Below, piece by piece: positions 1 to 10,550 of a stretch of 64,000 nt of DNA. The translations under genes and the position numbers were made by a program. Source of the DNA: Nautilus pompilius (Eukaryota > Mollusca > Cephalopoda > Nautilida > Nautilidae); assembly GCA_018389105.1 (NCBI GenBank), contig JACATO010002208.1, positions 1-64,000 on the forward strand. The letters run 5' to 3'. Below the pieces are notes generated by a model that was not told the origin of the DNA, searched no databases, and saw only the letters and a list, made by a program, of their open reading frames with translations. The stretch's first letter is position 1, and each line of letters starts with the position of its first letter.

Positions 1-140
1 TGAGAAAAGAGAGAGAGATGGAGAGAAGCGAGATGGAGAGAGAGAGAGATGATAAGAAAGAAGAAAAGAGAGATGGGAGAGATGGAGGACGAGAGAGAGA
101 GAGAGAGAGATGGAGAAAGAGATGGAGAATAGAAGAGATG

Positions 141-171
<31 letters not shown>

Positions 172-1612
172 GAAGAGATGAGAGAGAGAGATGGAGAGAG
201 GAGAGAGATGGGAGAGGAGAGAGAGGAGAGAGAGAGATGGAGAGGAGAGAGCGAGAGAAGGATAGAAAGAGAGCGATGGAGAGAGAGAGAGAGAGATGGG
301 AGAGAGAGAGATGGGAGAAAGAGAGCTGGAGAGAGCGAGAGAGATGGAGAAAGAAAGAGAGAGAAGAGAGATGGAGAGGAAAGAGAGATGGAGAGAGAGA
401 GAGAGTGGAGGGAAGAGAGAGAGAGATGGAGGCAGAGAGAGAGATGGAGAGGAGATGGAGAGAGAGAGAGAGATGGAGAAAGTGAGGAGAGATGGAGAAA
501 GAGGAGAGAGGAGATGGAGGAGGCGAGAGAGAGAGGGAGAGAGAGAGATGGAGAGAGAGAGAGAGATGGAAGAAGAGAGAAAATGGAGAAAGAGAGATGA
601 AGAGAGATGGGAGAGAGAAGAGCTGGAGAAAGAAAAGAGAGAGAGATGGAGAAAAGAGAGGATGGAGAGAGAGATGGAGAGAGAGGAGATGGAGAAAGAG
701 GATGAGAGAGAGGAGAAGAGATGGAGAGAAGAGGATGGAGGAGGCGCGAGATTGAAAGGAGAGAAGATGGAGAGAGAGAGAGATTGAAAGGAGAGAGCGA
801 TGGAGAGAGAGAGAGATTGAAAGGAGAGAGAGAGGAGAGAGAGAGAGAGATGGAAGGAGAGAGAGATGGCGAGGAGGGAAGAGAGAGAGGTAAGGAGAGA
901 GAAGATGGAGGAGAGGGGAGAGAGAGAGAGAGATGGAAAGGAGGGAGAGATGGGAGAGAGAGAGATGGAGAGAGATGGAAAGAGAGAGAGGCGAGAGATG
1001 GAGAGGAGAGAGAGAGGAGAGAGATGGAGAGGAGTGAGAGAGATGGAGAGGAGAGAGATGGAGAGAGAGATGGAGAGGAGAGAGAGATGGAGGAGAGAGA
1101 GATGGAGAGAGATGGAGAGGGAGAGAGAGATGGAGAGGAGAGAGATGGAGAGAGAGAGATGGAGAGAGAGAGCGAGATGGGAGAGAGAGAGAGGAGAGAG
1201 GAGGAGATGGAGAGAGATGGAGAGAGAGATGGAAAGGAGAGAGATTGAGGAGAGATGGATGGAGAGAGATGGAAAGGAGAGAGATTGAGAGAGAGATGGA
1301 GAAGACGAGAGGAGATAGAGAGAGATTGAGAGAGAGATGGAGAGAGAGAGAGATCGAGAGATTGAGAGAGAGATGGAGAGAGAGAGAGGATCGAGATGGA
1401 GGGAGAGGAGAGATCGAGATGGAGAGAGATGGAGAGAGAGAGAGATGGAGAGATGAGAGAGAGCGAGAGAGATGGGAGAGAGAGAGATGGAGAGATTGAG
1501 AGAGAGAGATGGAGAGAGAGAGAGATGGAGAGATTGAGAGAGAGATGGAGGAGAGAGAGAGAGATGGAGAGAGAGAGAGAGATGGAGAGAGAGAGAGAGG
1601 AGAGAGAGCGAG
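1..1612. repeat. GA-rich minisatellite (GAGAGATGGA-type)
   Basis: About 1.6 kb of almost pure purine sequence on the + strand. It is built from variable copies of a short unit around GAGAGATGGAGAGA, with occasional C or T. The long open frames across it encode only Arg/Glu/Met/Gly-rich low-complexity peptides and are an artefact of the repeat. The tract stops abruptly near 1612, where ordinary mixed sequence begins. The strand asymmetry makes intramolecular triplex or slipped structures possible, which is inference. Confidence 0.95.
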
Positions 1613-2647
1613 CGGATAATTGCGATATTTTGATTTCTTTTTTTTTACTAAAGTTTTAAAGCGTTTACTGTGTAAACTGTATTAGTTTTACTAACTTAAT
1701 TAGCTTTGAGACGGGTTCTCAAAGTATGAGACTGCCTGTCCCCTTTTATTTTAGTTACACATTTATTCAGACTCTGGTATTTATCAAGTAAAGCGAAATT
1801 TAAAATATCTTCTGAAAATTTGGAAAATACAATAAAATTGATCTGAAAAATTGTATTTGTTATTTTAATTTTCTGCTCATATTTCCAAAAAGAAAAAAAG
1901 ATGTATTGTTTCCCTGATTCTCCAGGTCCTAGGACTTAAGTACGTTACCTTACCTAAAAGCTAGCACCTCCTCGTACAGGTAGATGGACAAACCTGACGT
2001 ATCACTCACTACACCCCGACTACTGCAGTGTTTCACTATTATCAGTCACATCTACGATACGTGGACAAAAAAGTGGCGGTTTTTCCACCTTTAATTGGTG
2101 GCATAAAAGCCAAAATCGTGCCTACGTAGCACTGAGACAACATCTACTATCTCTCATATTTAATTTCACGAGAGCGAAGCCGTCTTATTCCATGACAAAC
2201 AAATTTTTCAAAGACAGATAGTATTCGCATCCCGATGAGTATATTTAGATAATACGCTGTGACGGAAGGAGGACAACTCCGTGGCCAGCTGATGAGTGGA
2301 ACAAAAGGGGAGAACTAACTAATAATTATCTTATATATTACATCATCTCCCCAAATGACCCAGATGGTTTTGCCTTGTGGCCGTGATGCTAACCGAAACC
2401 CCTGCTTTGACGCACTCCGGCGATCAGAGAGTCCATCTTACCGGGCCGTAAGAGTGAGCCCATTCAGTCTCGGTAGCAGCCATAGTGAATCTGGATTAGC
2501 AGCTTTGTCTGGCGAATGTTTACAAGCCATTTAGCTCCCGTTGTCATGGTGAATCCGGATTCCGTTGGTCTGCCAGGCGGACACGGCGAAGTCCGTCGAT
2601 AAATTAAAACTGCAAAGAAGAGCAGTGCAAATATGCATTTGTTACAG
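1613..2647. other. Unassigned non-coding sequence
   Basis: Mixed-composition DNA upstream of the first visible channel-gene exon, probably an intron of that gene. I see no coding exon, RNA gene or transposon end here that I can support. Short runs of A and T are present. Confidence 0.5.
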
Positions 2648-2858
2648 CGAACCGCTGTTGTACTTGTTGTATAGCCCGCGGTCACCGACATCCGGGTTCG
2701 CGAACCGCTGTTGTGCTTGTTGTATAGCCCGCGGTCACCGACATCCGGGTTCGCGAACCGCTGTTGTACTTGTTGTATAGCCCGCGGTCACCGACATCCG
2801 GGTTCGCGAACCGCTGTTGTACTTGTTGTATAGCCCGCGATCACCGACATCCGGGTTC
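2648..2858. repeat. 53-bp tandem repeat, four copies
   Basis: Four head-to-tail copies of a 53-bp unit; the motif ACCGCTGTTGT recurs at 2651, 2704, 2757 and 2810. The copies differ at only a few positions (for example TGTGCTTG against TGTACTTG). Each junction forms the perfect 12-bp palindrome GGTTCGCGAACC. The near identity suggests recent amplification or homogenisation. No flanking transposon ends were recognised. Confidence 0.95.
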
Positions 2859-3489
2859 TTTTGGCCCTAGACGGTTTAGAATAAACATTCACTTTTTTTT
2901 TTTTAACAGACATCGCCATTGTTCGGGAAACAGGGGTATTTGAAGCCCAGGCAATGTTTCCGTTAGCGGAGGAATCGTCAGGGGGAGAGGTTGGATGCGA
3001 ACGCAGAATTATAATCCAGTTTACTTCGGGATTAATGTAGAATGGAATCTTAGCTTCATCCCGCATCACTGGATTATAGACAGGGCCGAGTATGAACAGC
3101 CGCTTAACTCGGGTTCTGGATTATATCATCAAATCAGCGGGTACCCGCAGTAGCTCCGCTTCCTGGCGGTGAGCTAGCACACGGGACGGACGGCTTCTAC
3201 GTTAATGGTGAACACGCCGACGAGCCTCTGTGGGAACCTTGGGGTAGTTCCAGGGCCTGTCGTCACCTTTACCAAGCTTCCATCAGCCAGCTTAAGCCAT
3301 TATGGAATTTAAAGAACGTTCCGCATTGCAATAACTCAAACCTTAACTAATTAAATACGTGTATAATTGGCCTTTAATTGGTCATCATCTTCGAACCCAT
3401 GGCAGCGCATGGGGCATTCAGCAGGGGAATCTCCCATCCCCCCCGTATAGTTTCCGTTTCCTAAGACAGAGTACAGAGCTCAGCCGTAC
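2859..3489. other. Unassigned non-coding sequence
   Basis: Contains a T-run near 2890 and moderately GC-rich sequence. I see no supportable exon, RNA gene or repeat structure. It probably belongs to an intron of the channel gene. Confidence 0.45.
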
Positions 3490-3703
3490 GCCCTGCCGCA
3501 GAAAATCCCTAATGGAACTCTTCATCTTTTAAATTTGGGAGGAGAGCGAGGGGAGAACCCGAAGGAAGTTCCAGGCGCCAGACTGATGCAAGACCAACCA
3601 CGCCAGAGACGTAGGCCTGGGCCAGACTTGTTTGGGGGGGGATCGAACCCAAGACTTCGACTTCAGTAATCTATTACTAACCACTGCACCACTACGCCGC
3701 TCA
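3490..3703 (-). mobile_element. tRNA-derived SINE (decayed)
   Basis: Read on the minus strand, the segment starts with a tRNA-like head. An A-box-like GTGGTGCAGTGGTTAG lies at 3677-3692, followed by a B-box-like GGGTTCGATCC at 3640-3650. The spacing and order match an internal RNA polymerase III promoter of tRNA ancestry. The head is followed by about 150 bp of unrelated body. The lower-coordinate boundary is approximate. It is a SINE rather than a tRNA gene because the acceptor stem cannot be closed. Confidence 0.7.
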
Positions 3704-4015
3704 GACCAGAACAGTCATCTAGTAAGAGTAAACATTAGTCATTTCGCGCGAAAGAAACAGCTACCTCGAAAATAATTACTTGAATCTATTTAAAAGCAAA
3801 TCTGGAATAGATCAGTCAATAATCTTTATAGTTCGAGCAGCACAGAGTCTAGATCAATAAATTACACTACCGCTCAAAGGTTATAGACAAGGCTGTGTTT
3901 GCATTTTTTTAAAATTATAATTATATTATTATTATTATTATTGGTTGAATAACCATAACTACATGAGCGCGACGAGTTCTCGAAGTGTCTGTCCATCTCT
4001 GTCTTTCTTATTCAG

Positions 4016-7000
4016 GTTTCCCCACTACAGTGACAGTAGATATGTACCTGGAATCTGTTGGAACAATGAGCGAAATTAACATGGTAGGTAAGCTGACGAG
4101 GTTGTGTGTGGGTTAAGTATTAATACTTTTAGAAGTTTATAACATCTGTACATATTTTATCTGTGAAACTCCCATTTTTCTTTATTGCATAATCGCTCCT
4201 AAACAGATATTAGGGTTCACCGGTTCCGGTTCGGTTCTCCCTCTCCAACCGGTTCGAGTTTTTAAAAGCCGGTATATAGTCACTACACCGAGTCGGGTCA
4301 AAAATACACCTTAGGAATTACCCTCCTCCCGGTTAACCGGTTCGGAAAAGGTGCGACGGGTCTCTCACCTCCAGATACCCCGCTCCATCGCTCTCCCGCT
4401 ATCTCTCCCTCCCTCCATAGAGCCATCCTCTCCCGCCATCTCCCCCTCCTCCCCTCCATCCTCCCCCTCCATCTCTCTTCCTCCGCCATCTCTCTCCATC
4501 TCTCCCTCTCTCTCCTCCATCTCTCTCCCGCCATCTCCCCCTCTCCATCTCCCTCCCTCCATCTCCCTCCCTCCATCTCTCCCCCTCTCCCTCTCCCCAT
4601 TCTCTCCCTCCCTCCATCTCCTCCATCTCTCTCCCTCCATCTCCCCTCTCCATCTCCCCCCACCTCTCTCTCTCTCTCAGATACAAACACACCCCTGTTA
4701 ATATCCGACAGCATACCTTTAATTAGTGCAACAGGTATCGATTCATTGTCGCTTTTCCTAACGCATACCAACGTCTGAGTTCAGTCGAGGGATGAAGCGG
4801 CGCCCCATCCCGACCGGGGCTGACGAGATGTCTACGGCCGGCGCCATCTGCCCGCTAGGGGCAGGCAGAGGGGCCGTCACGGATCATCAAATCCAGAGGG
4901 CTCGGAAGTTTGTTCCATTGATTCTATTCATTTATTTTCTTCTTTTTTAAAGGACAAAGGAAGTTAAATATTCCATCCTTTGGTTTTGTTTATCGAAATC
5001 GGTTGCTCAAGAAAACAAAGGGCGGCGGCGGCGGGGCAGGCCCCTATTCTACGAACTTCGTGCACGAGAGCAGACCGTTGTCGGTGACGTCACCTACAGA
5101 CGCCAGGCGGTCGGGTCGGCCACTTCCGGCCCGACCCCCCCAAAAAAACTGGAGAACCAGACGTTTTCGGGGATCTTTCCCTGTCGACGACATCATCAGG
5201 GTGCAGCCCCGAGGACGGAACACCGGAGTGTGACGACCGTCTCTAGCGGAAAACATGGCCGGGGTCTGCGGTCCTCTTGTATTTCCCAGACAAACGCTTC
5301 AGCCCCCCGCCCCCCACCTGCGCTGATGTCACGTTTGGGGGGATTACTGGCGGTACCCAGATTTCTCTGACCCCCCAAAGACGGCTGTTTTTCGACGTCT
5401 GGGGAGACTCCAGAGCCCCTTTTACTGTTTTTTCTTCTTCCATATTTAGCTTCAGGGTTATGTCGACAGCAGGGGCGTAGCTAATAGGGGGCGGCAGGGG
5501 CGGCATTTTTTGGTTGTCAAATTCAGTTCAGGACGGACAGTATGTTACATATATAATGTATTTTTTCGTTCTATTTTTCCAGATATTATTTTTTTCCTGA
5601 ATTTTTCGTTCAATTTTTAATGGTAGGTTTTTTGAAAGGAAGAAAGTTTTTCTAAAATTTGCTTGTAAAAGAAATTTGCTCACTTGAAGTGAGTCACTTC
5701 TAATTAATTTTGAATTGAATATCAATATTTTCTCATATATATTTGATAATTTTATTTTCTAATAGTGCTTTTTTTTCAATAAATAAATACATAAAAAAAT
5801 GAATTTTTTTGAGGTTTTGAAATTCTACGTTATTTAGAGGGCGGCAAATTCTACGACCAACACGGGCGGCACAAACGCTAGCTACGCCCCTGGTCGACAG
5901 GTACACTGGGTTGAAAATCGAAACGAGTTCTTTAAATTATGGAGGCCGGGAGAGGGAAAAGTTATTCCGGAGCAGGGCTGTGTGTTTTCATTCTGTTCTG
6001 CTGGCGACGCCCTCCACCGATATAGGTAGTATCTGAAGATGTTGAAGAGAGGCGCTGGAACAGATAAAGAGAGAGATGGGGAGAGGGAGGAGATGGGGAG
6101 AGATGGGAGAGATGGGGAGGGAGAGAGAGAAGAGATGAGAGAAGGAGAGCGAGAGAGAGAGGGAGAGATGGGGAGAGAGAGAGATGGGGGAAGAGAGAGG
6201 GATGGGGGAAGGAGAAGGGATGGATGGGGAGAGAGAGAGATGGGGAAGAGAGAGAGGAGAGAGAGAGAGGGAGGAAGAGAGAGGCTGAAGATGGGTGTTT
6301 TCAAGAACGTTGAGAAGCGGATCACTCGTTTACAGTCGTCTAGCATTTTGCGACTTCATACGTGCGCGCATTTCCGGGTCGGTGTCGATATCCCAGCAGA
6401 CAGACAGATGTCCGACCGAGCGGGGAAGCGCAGGTATATTTGCCTTGGTTACGGTCAGGCGAGGGTACCGTCGCGAAGGTTACGTACCGAGCATTGGTTC
6501 GATGGCTCGGATTCTTGAAACGTTCTCTGCCCCATCTCTCTCTCTCTCCGCGCATCATCCAAGTTTCCCGCCGGGTTGGTCTTCCTGACCGATCTCACCA
6601 CCCGCCCGAACGAGCCACACTTTAGGCTACGGGTGGGGGGTTGGGGGTGAGGGGGGGGTAAGGTAAGAAAAGAAAAAAAAAAAAAAACAAAAACAAAAAC
6701 AAAAACCCGGGCAGTGTCAGACCTCCCTGGAAGCGGGTTGGGGCCATTCACGTGGTGCTCCCGGAAAAGGCTGACCTCACTCATTCTCCACCGTTGTAAA
6801 GACTTGGACGGCGAATTCCTCATCCAATGAGGCTGCAGCGGATTATGTTGAACCCTGAAGCTGTAAGAATCAGGGTCAACCTGCTGATGTACGACTCCAG
6901 CTGTGGGACCTTCGGGCCGACCCTTTGACGACCACGGGGACAGCGACACGGCTGAACTCCTTTAAGGCCCTTGGCCAAGAACCGCTTACCATTAGGTTTG

Positions 7001-10000
7001 CAGATGGTATCAGTGACAGAAGCACGTTACCCGGTGAAGGCGCTTTTTCTGTAATAAACTCTATCAGATCTCGACATCGATGCTCGACCACGGATGAGTC
7101 GGCCGCGCCCCCTTCTTCCAATGGCTGACTGACGAATCGGTAGGGTTTTCCGCATCTAGATAGGAACGTGGGGCGCTACATTTCTCCCACGAGCTGAGTG
7201 CCCGGCGACTACAGTTCTGTTCCAAACTTACACTGTTTGTTTGTTTTGAAAGAAAAAATAATAATCAGAACGTCCAACTGCTCGGGTGGCCCCGGAAGTA
7301 GAGTAGATAGGGGCCTCAGTTCATCAAGATCTAGAGAGAGAGCCCTGGCCTAAAGGAGGTTCCATGAACTCAGGTGGTGGGATGCTTTCGCTTGGACCGA
7401 AGTGTAGCGAGAACGGCGTGTGTTCAGGGTCCCCTATTTCTCCTTCCCCTCCAGCCCTTTGTGGGGGGAGAGGGGAAAACACACACACATATGTACTTTA
7501 ATAAAAGATGTTACAAACGGCTTCAACCTCCTCCAGGACTTTCCGATGACGCTGTACCTCCGCCAGAACTGGGACGACGGACGGCTGGCGTTCGCCCCGG
7601 CCGACAAGCACATCCTCCTCCGCGAGCCGGACATGGATTTGCTCTGGATCCCGGACATCTACTTCGTGGCATCGAAAGACGAGCGCCAACACAACGTGCC
7701 CTCCTCCAACTCCTACATCCGCATCTCTTCCGACGGGAAAGTTCTGCAGTCCCAGAGGTGAGTCGCCTACCGTATTTACAACCACTCGTACCCTTCGACT
7801 TGTCTCGGTGCCCGATTTCCCTCCCACCCATCAATTCCCTCGTTATTTTAAAACCCCGTCTCACCTGACAGCCTTCCTCCCATCCGTGGACGGGTGGAAA
7901 TGCATTTATGCGGCTTAACCCGGCCGCTGTCATTTTTTTTTTTTTTGGAAGGGGGAGATAACTCTTTCCGGGAGGGGAGTTGTTTTTTTAATTTTTTGCC
8001 TCGATTTTTTATTTTTCAGGCTCAGTCTACGCATCACTTGTCAGCTGCTGTTACAGAAGTTTCCGCTGGATGAGCAAGTCTGCCAAATAAAACTGGAAAG
8101 CTGTAAGTAATCCAAGAACCCATCTCCAAAAAAAAAGAAAAGAAAACCGTGGGCTAGTGGTTTATGGAGAGAGAGCGAGAGATGGAGAGTGTGTGAGAGA
8201 GAGAGGAGAGAGATGGAGAGTGTGTGAGAGAGAGAGAGTGGAGAGAGTGAAAGAGAGGAGGAGAGGAAGAGTGTGGAAAGGATGAGGAATGAAAGAGACG
8301 AGGAGATGGAGAGTGTGAAAGAGAGAGAGAGATGGAGAGTGTGAAAGAGAGAGATGGATGAGGTGTGAAAGAGAGAGGATGGAGGAGAGAGAGAGAGATG
8401 GAGAGAAGAGAGAGATGGAGAGATGTGTGTGAGAGCGGAGAGAGATGGCGAGTGTGTTGAGAGAGGAGGAGCGAAGAGAGAGGAGAGATGGAGGTGTGTG
8501 AGAGAGAGGAGGCGAGAGAGAGAGAGAGATGGAGAGAGTGTGTTTGTGAGAGAGAGGAGAGAGATGGAGAGTGTGTGAGAGCGAGAGAGATGATGGGAGA
8601 GGAGAGAGAGAGAGATGGAGGAGTGTGTGAGAGAGAGAGAGAGAGATGGAGAGTGTGTGAGAGGAGAGAGAGAGAGATGGAGAGAGAGAGAGATGGAGAG
8701 AGTGTGTGAGAGAGAGAGTGTGGTGTGTGTGGTGTGTGTGTGTGGAGAGCGAGTTTTAAAAATAATAATAATATATAATAATATAATAATAATCTGTTAA
8801 CATCCGACCCTCTCCGAGCCAGCGACACCGGAAGCTCGTCTTTTTCTTCTCTTAAATTATTAAAGTCTACAATAACAAAGGGAAATAATCCGTGCAGTTG
8901 TACATAAAGAGAAAGGCATCATAGATAAAGTTATTTATTTCATGAATTGCGAACCCAACCGACAACAACAACAACAACAACAACGTCTTTATTTAATTAC
9001 CTATTGTGTTGTGTTGTTTTTTTTCAGATTCTCACCAATTAAAGGATCTGATTTTGCGGTGGAGCGTCTTGAGGAAGCCCATCGCGCTGAGCCCCGGGCT
9101 GAAGATGCCAAACTTTGAAATAAAATCTATAACTTACAAGGAGTTAAACAAAACCTACGAGATAGGTGAGTGCAGGCTAACAATAGGGGCCCATTCTTTC
9201 TCTCTTCGTCGTCAGCGGTCCTAGCCCGCCCCCTTGCCTTATCAGTAAAAAGGTCGGGAAGCGGGGGGGGGTGGGGTGGAGCCAATTACGCGGATCCAGG
9301 GAGTCCTATCACTAAGGTAGTTTTCCCTGAGCCCTAAAAGCCGTAGACAAGTGAAAGAATCCGTCTGCCTAACTTCTTAGTTATTACAACAACAAAAACC
9401 CCGTAAAGATGACTCCTATCGATACCTCGCCGAAGTCGGAAGCCCCCTCTGGCGGATAACCGCGGCACTACTTACACTCGCTCGCGGGGTTGTCACGACA
9501 CCACCACAGGTGCGTTATGACAGGTGCCCGATGGGAAAGGTAGAGGTTACCAGCCACACGTATATCCCTAATATACATAATGGCCTATACATTTTTTTCT
9601 TTTTGTTACATGGCGTCTCCGTTATAATAGGGGTCTCAACTAAACCGTTCACCCGCGAGCTGGCCCTTTTAAAACCCTCGTCGCCCCTACGCGCGTTTGA
9701 TCGACGTCGTTTATTCCGGCAGGTTCCTACTCCCTGATCACCGCGGAGATGACCCTGAAGAGAGAGCTGGGCCACTACCTGATCCAGACCTACATGCCCA
9801 GCATCCTCGTCGTGATCCTGTCCTGGGTGTCCTTCTGGATCGACCACCAGGCCATCGCGGCCCGCATCTCGCTCGGCCTCCTCACCGTGCTCACGGTGAG
9901 CACGCAGAACAGCAGCTTCCAGTCCCGCCTGCCCAAGGTCTCCTACGTCAAGTCCATCGACGTCTGGATGTCCTCCTGCCTCGCCTTCGTCTTCGCCGCC

Positions 10001-10459
10001 CTCATCGAATACGCCATCGTCTGCGAGCTGGCGAAGAGGGAGCGCGGAGCCAGCCACCGGACCACGTTCCTGGTATCAGCTTCTCTACACGAGATGTCAA
10101 CCTCTCGGTTTACTAGTAGTATCCATCAATTCACCCGATCACGTACCCAACCCAATTACATCTGTGCTCATTTATCTCTTTAAAATCAAAGTATTACGGG
10201 TTCTTGATCGCCACCCAGTAGATACTGCTCTCTCTCTCGCTCACCAGTCGTGTAAGGGTTACTGTTCATTCCATTCCAGACGAACGAGTCCGGGAGGAGG
10301 ACCACGCCCCCGAGCCAGGCCGAAGACCGTCGGATCGTCTCGCCCCGCCCACCGAGGAACCCGGCCGCCAGAGTCGACCTCATCTCCCGCTACCTCTTCC
10401 CGACCTCCTTCCTCCTCTTCAACATCTTTTACTGGAATTACTACGCTCTCGTCTCCTAG
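4016..10459 (+). CDS. Cys-loop ligand-gated chloride channel-like subunit (partial, 5' missing)
   Basis: Pentameric ligand-gated channel subunit of the GluCl/glycine-receptor-like group, expected in the plasma membrane. Six exons join in phase: 4016-4083, 7537-7757, 8020-8102, 9028-9165, 9723-10072 and 10280-10459. They encode 345 residues; the signal peptide and first part of the extracellular domain lie outside the window. The Cys-loop cysteines are fragment residues 103 and 117, exactly 13 apart. The ligand-face Arg in YLRQNW is present. M1 is about 187-208, M2 217-238, M3 248-270 and M4 324-341, with TAG at 10457. Odd features: no second (loop C) disulfide, Ala replaces the usual Pro at M2 -2', Leu sits at 6', and the M3-M4 loop is only about 50 residues. 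The ligand cannot be assigned from sequence. The family call is firm; anion selectivity is inference. Confidence 0.92.
4377..4680. repeat. CT-rich minisatellite in channel intron
   Basis: Pyrimidine-rich tract of CCATCTCTCCCTCC-type units. It is the reverse complement of the GATGGAGAGA motif seen at 1-1612. It sits in the large intron between the first two visible channel exons. Open frames through it on either strand are low-complexity artefacts. Confidence 0.9.
4684..5469. other. Intronic sequence, GC-rich, no exon seen
   Basis: Part of the channel-gene intron 4084-7536. It contains CpG-rich stretches (about 4795-4880 and 5025-5300). Neighbouring exons join in phase without any exon from here. 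A 12-bp palindrome containing a full cAMP-response-element core lies at 5083-5094. No coding evidence was found. Confidence 0.5.
5083..5094. promoter_or_regulatory. CRE-type palindrome
   Basis: GGTGACGTCACC is a perfect 12-bp palindrome with the TGACGTCA core bound by CREB/ATF bZIP proteins. It lies in a CpG-rich part of a channel-gene intron. Whether it is used is unknown; a site this short can occur by chance. Confidence 0.35.
5470..5892. mobile_element. hAT-type MITE with intact TIRs and 8-bp TSD
   Basis: A 423-bp non-autonomous element. Its ends are near-perfect terminal inverted repeats: CAGGGGCGTAGCTAA on the left and the reverse complement CAGGGGCGTAGCTAG on the right. It is flanked by identical 8-bp direct repeats GTCGACAG at 5462-5469 and 5893-5900, the target duplication length of hAT transposons. 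Subterminal GGGCGGCA motifs occur at both ends, and the interior is AT-rich with no open frame. The element lies in a channel-gene intron. The intact TSD implies a fairly recent insertion. Confidence 0.93.
6060..6290. repeat. GA-rich minisatellite in channel intron
   Basis: Purine-rich GAGAGATGGGGAGA-type tract of about 230 bp in the same intron as the MITE. It shares the GATGGGGAGA/GATGGAGAGA core with the other tracts in the window. The associated open frames are not genes. Confidence 0.9.
6291..7536. other. Intronic sequence, no exon seen
   Basis: Remainder of the channel-gene intron up to the acceptor CTCCAG before 7537. It contains an A-rich run with repeated CAAAAA units near 6670-6705 and unique sequence. 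No exon is needed to join the flanking coding exons, and none was recognised. Confidence 0.5.
8160..8750. repeat. GA/GT-rich minisatellite in channel intron
   Basis: Tract of GATGGAGAGTGTGTGAGAGA-type units, ending in a GTGTGT run and followed by a short TAA-rich microsatellite at about 8757-8795. It occupies most of the intron between the Cys-loop exon (ending 8102) and the next exon (9028). The minus-strand Ser/Leu/His-rich open frame across it is a repeat artefact. Confidence 0.92.
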
Positions 10460-10544
10460 GCGAAGCTCTGCCCGTTCGTTGTCTCATCGCCAATACGGAC
10501 GGACCTGCCTACAGTGGATGTAATCCTTGACCGTTTAACGTACC

Positions 10545-10550
10545 AATAAA
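10545..10550 (+). terminator. Polyadenylation signal of the channel gene
   Basis: AATAAA lies 86 bases downstream of the channel stop codon on the same strand. It is the nearest canonical poly(A) signal, so the 3' UTR may be short. Cleavage would be expected within about 30 bases. Confidence 0.5.

Noticed and set aside
18-1659. Long Arg/Glu-rich open frames on the + strand
   Set aside because: They follow the GAGAGATGGA minisatellite in every frame and have no domain, splice context or non-repeat composition.
2283-2312. CTGATGAG...GGAAC as a hammerhead ribozyme core
   Set aside because: No stem II between the conserved blocks and no closing stems I/III could be formed.
2648-2858. Regular repeats as a CRISPR array
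   Set aside because: Units are contiguous with no spacers and the genome is eukaryotic.
7508-7536. Earlier acceptor (AAAAG before 7508) for the channel exon
   Set aside because: It needs a different upstream donor and inserts about ten residues; the CTCCAG acceptor at 7531-7536 joins in phase to give INMDFPMTLYLRQNW, matching the family.
8154-8828. 224-codon Ser/Leu/His-rich minus-strand frame
   Set aside because: It is the complement of a GA/GT minisatellite in the channel intron.
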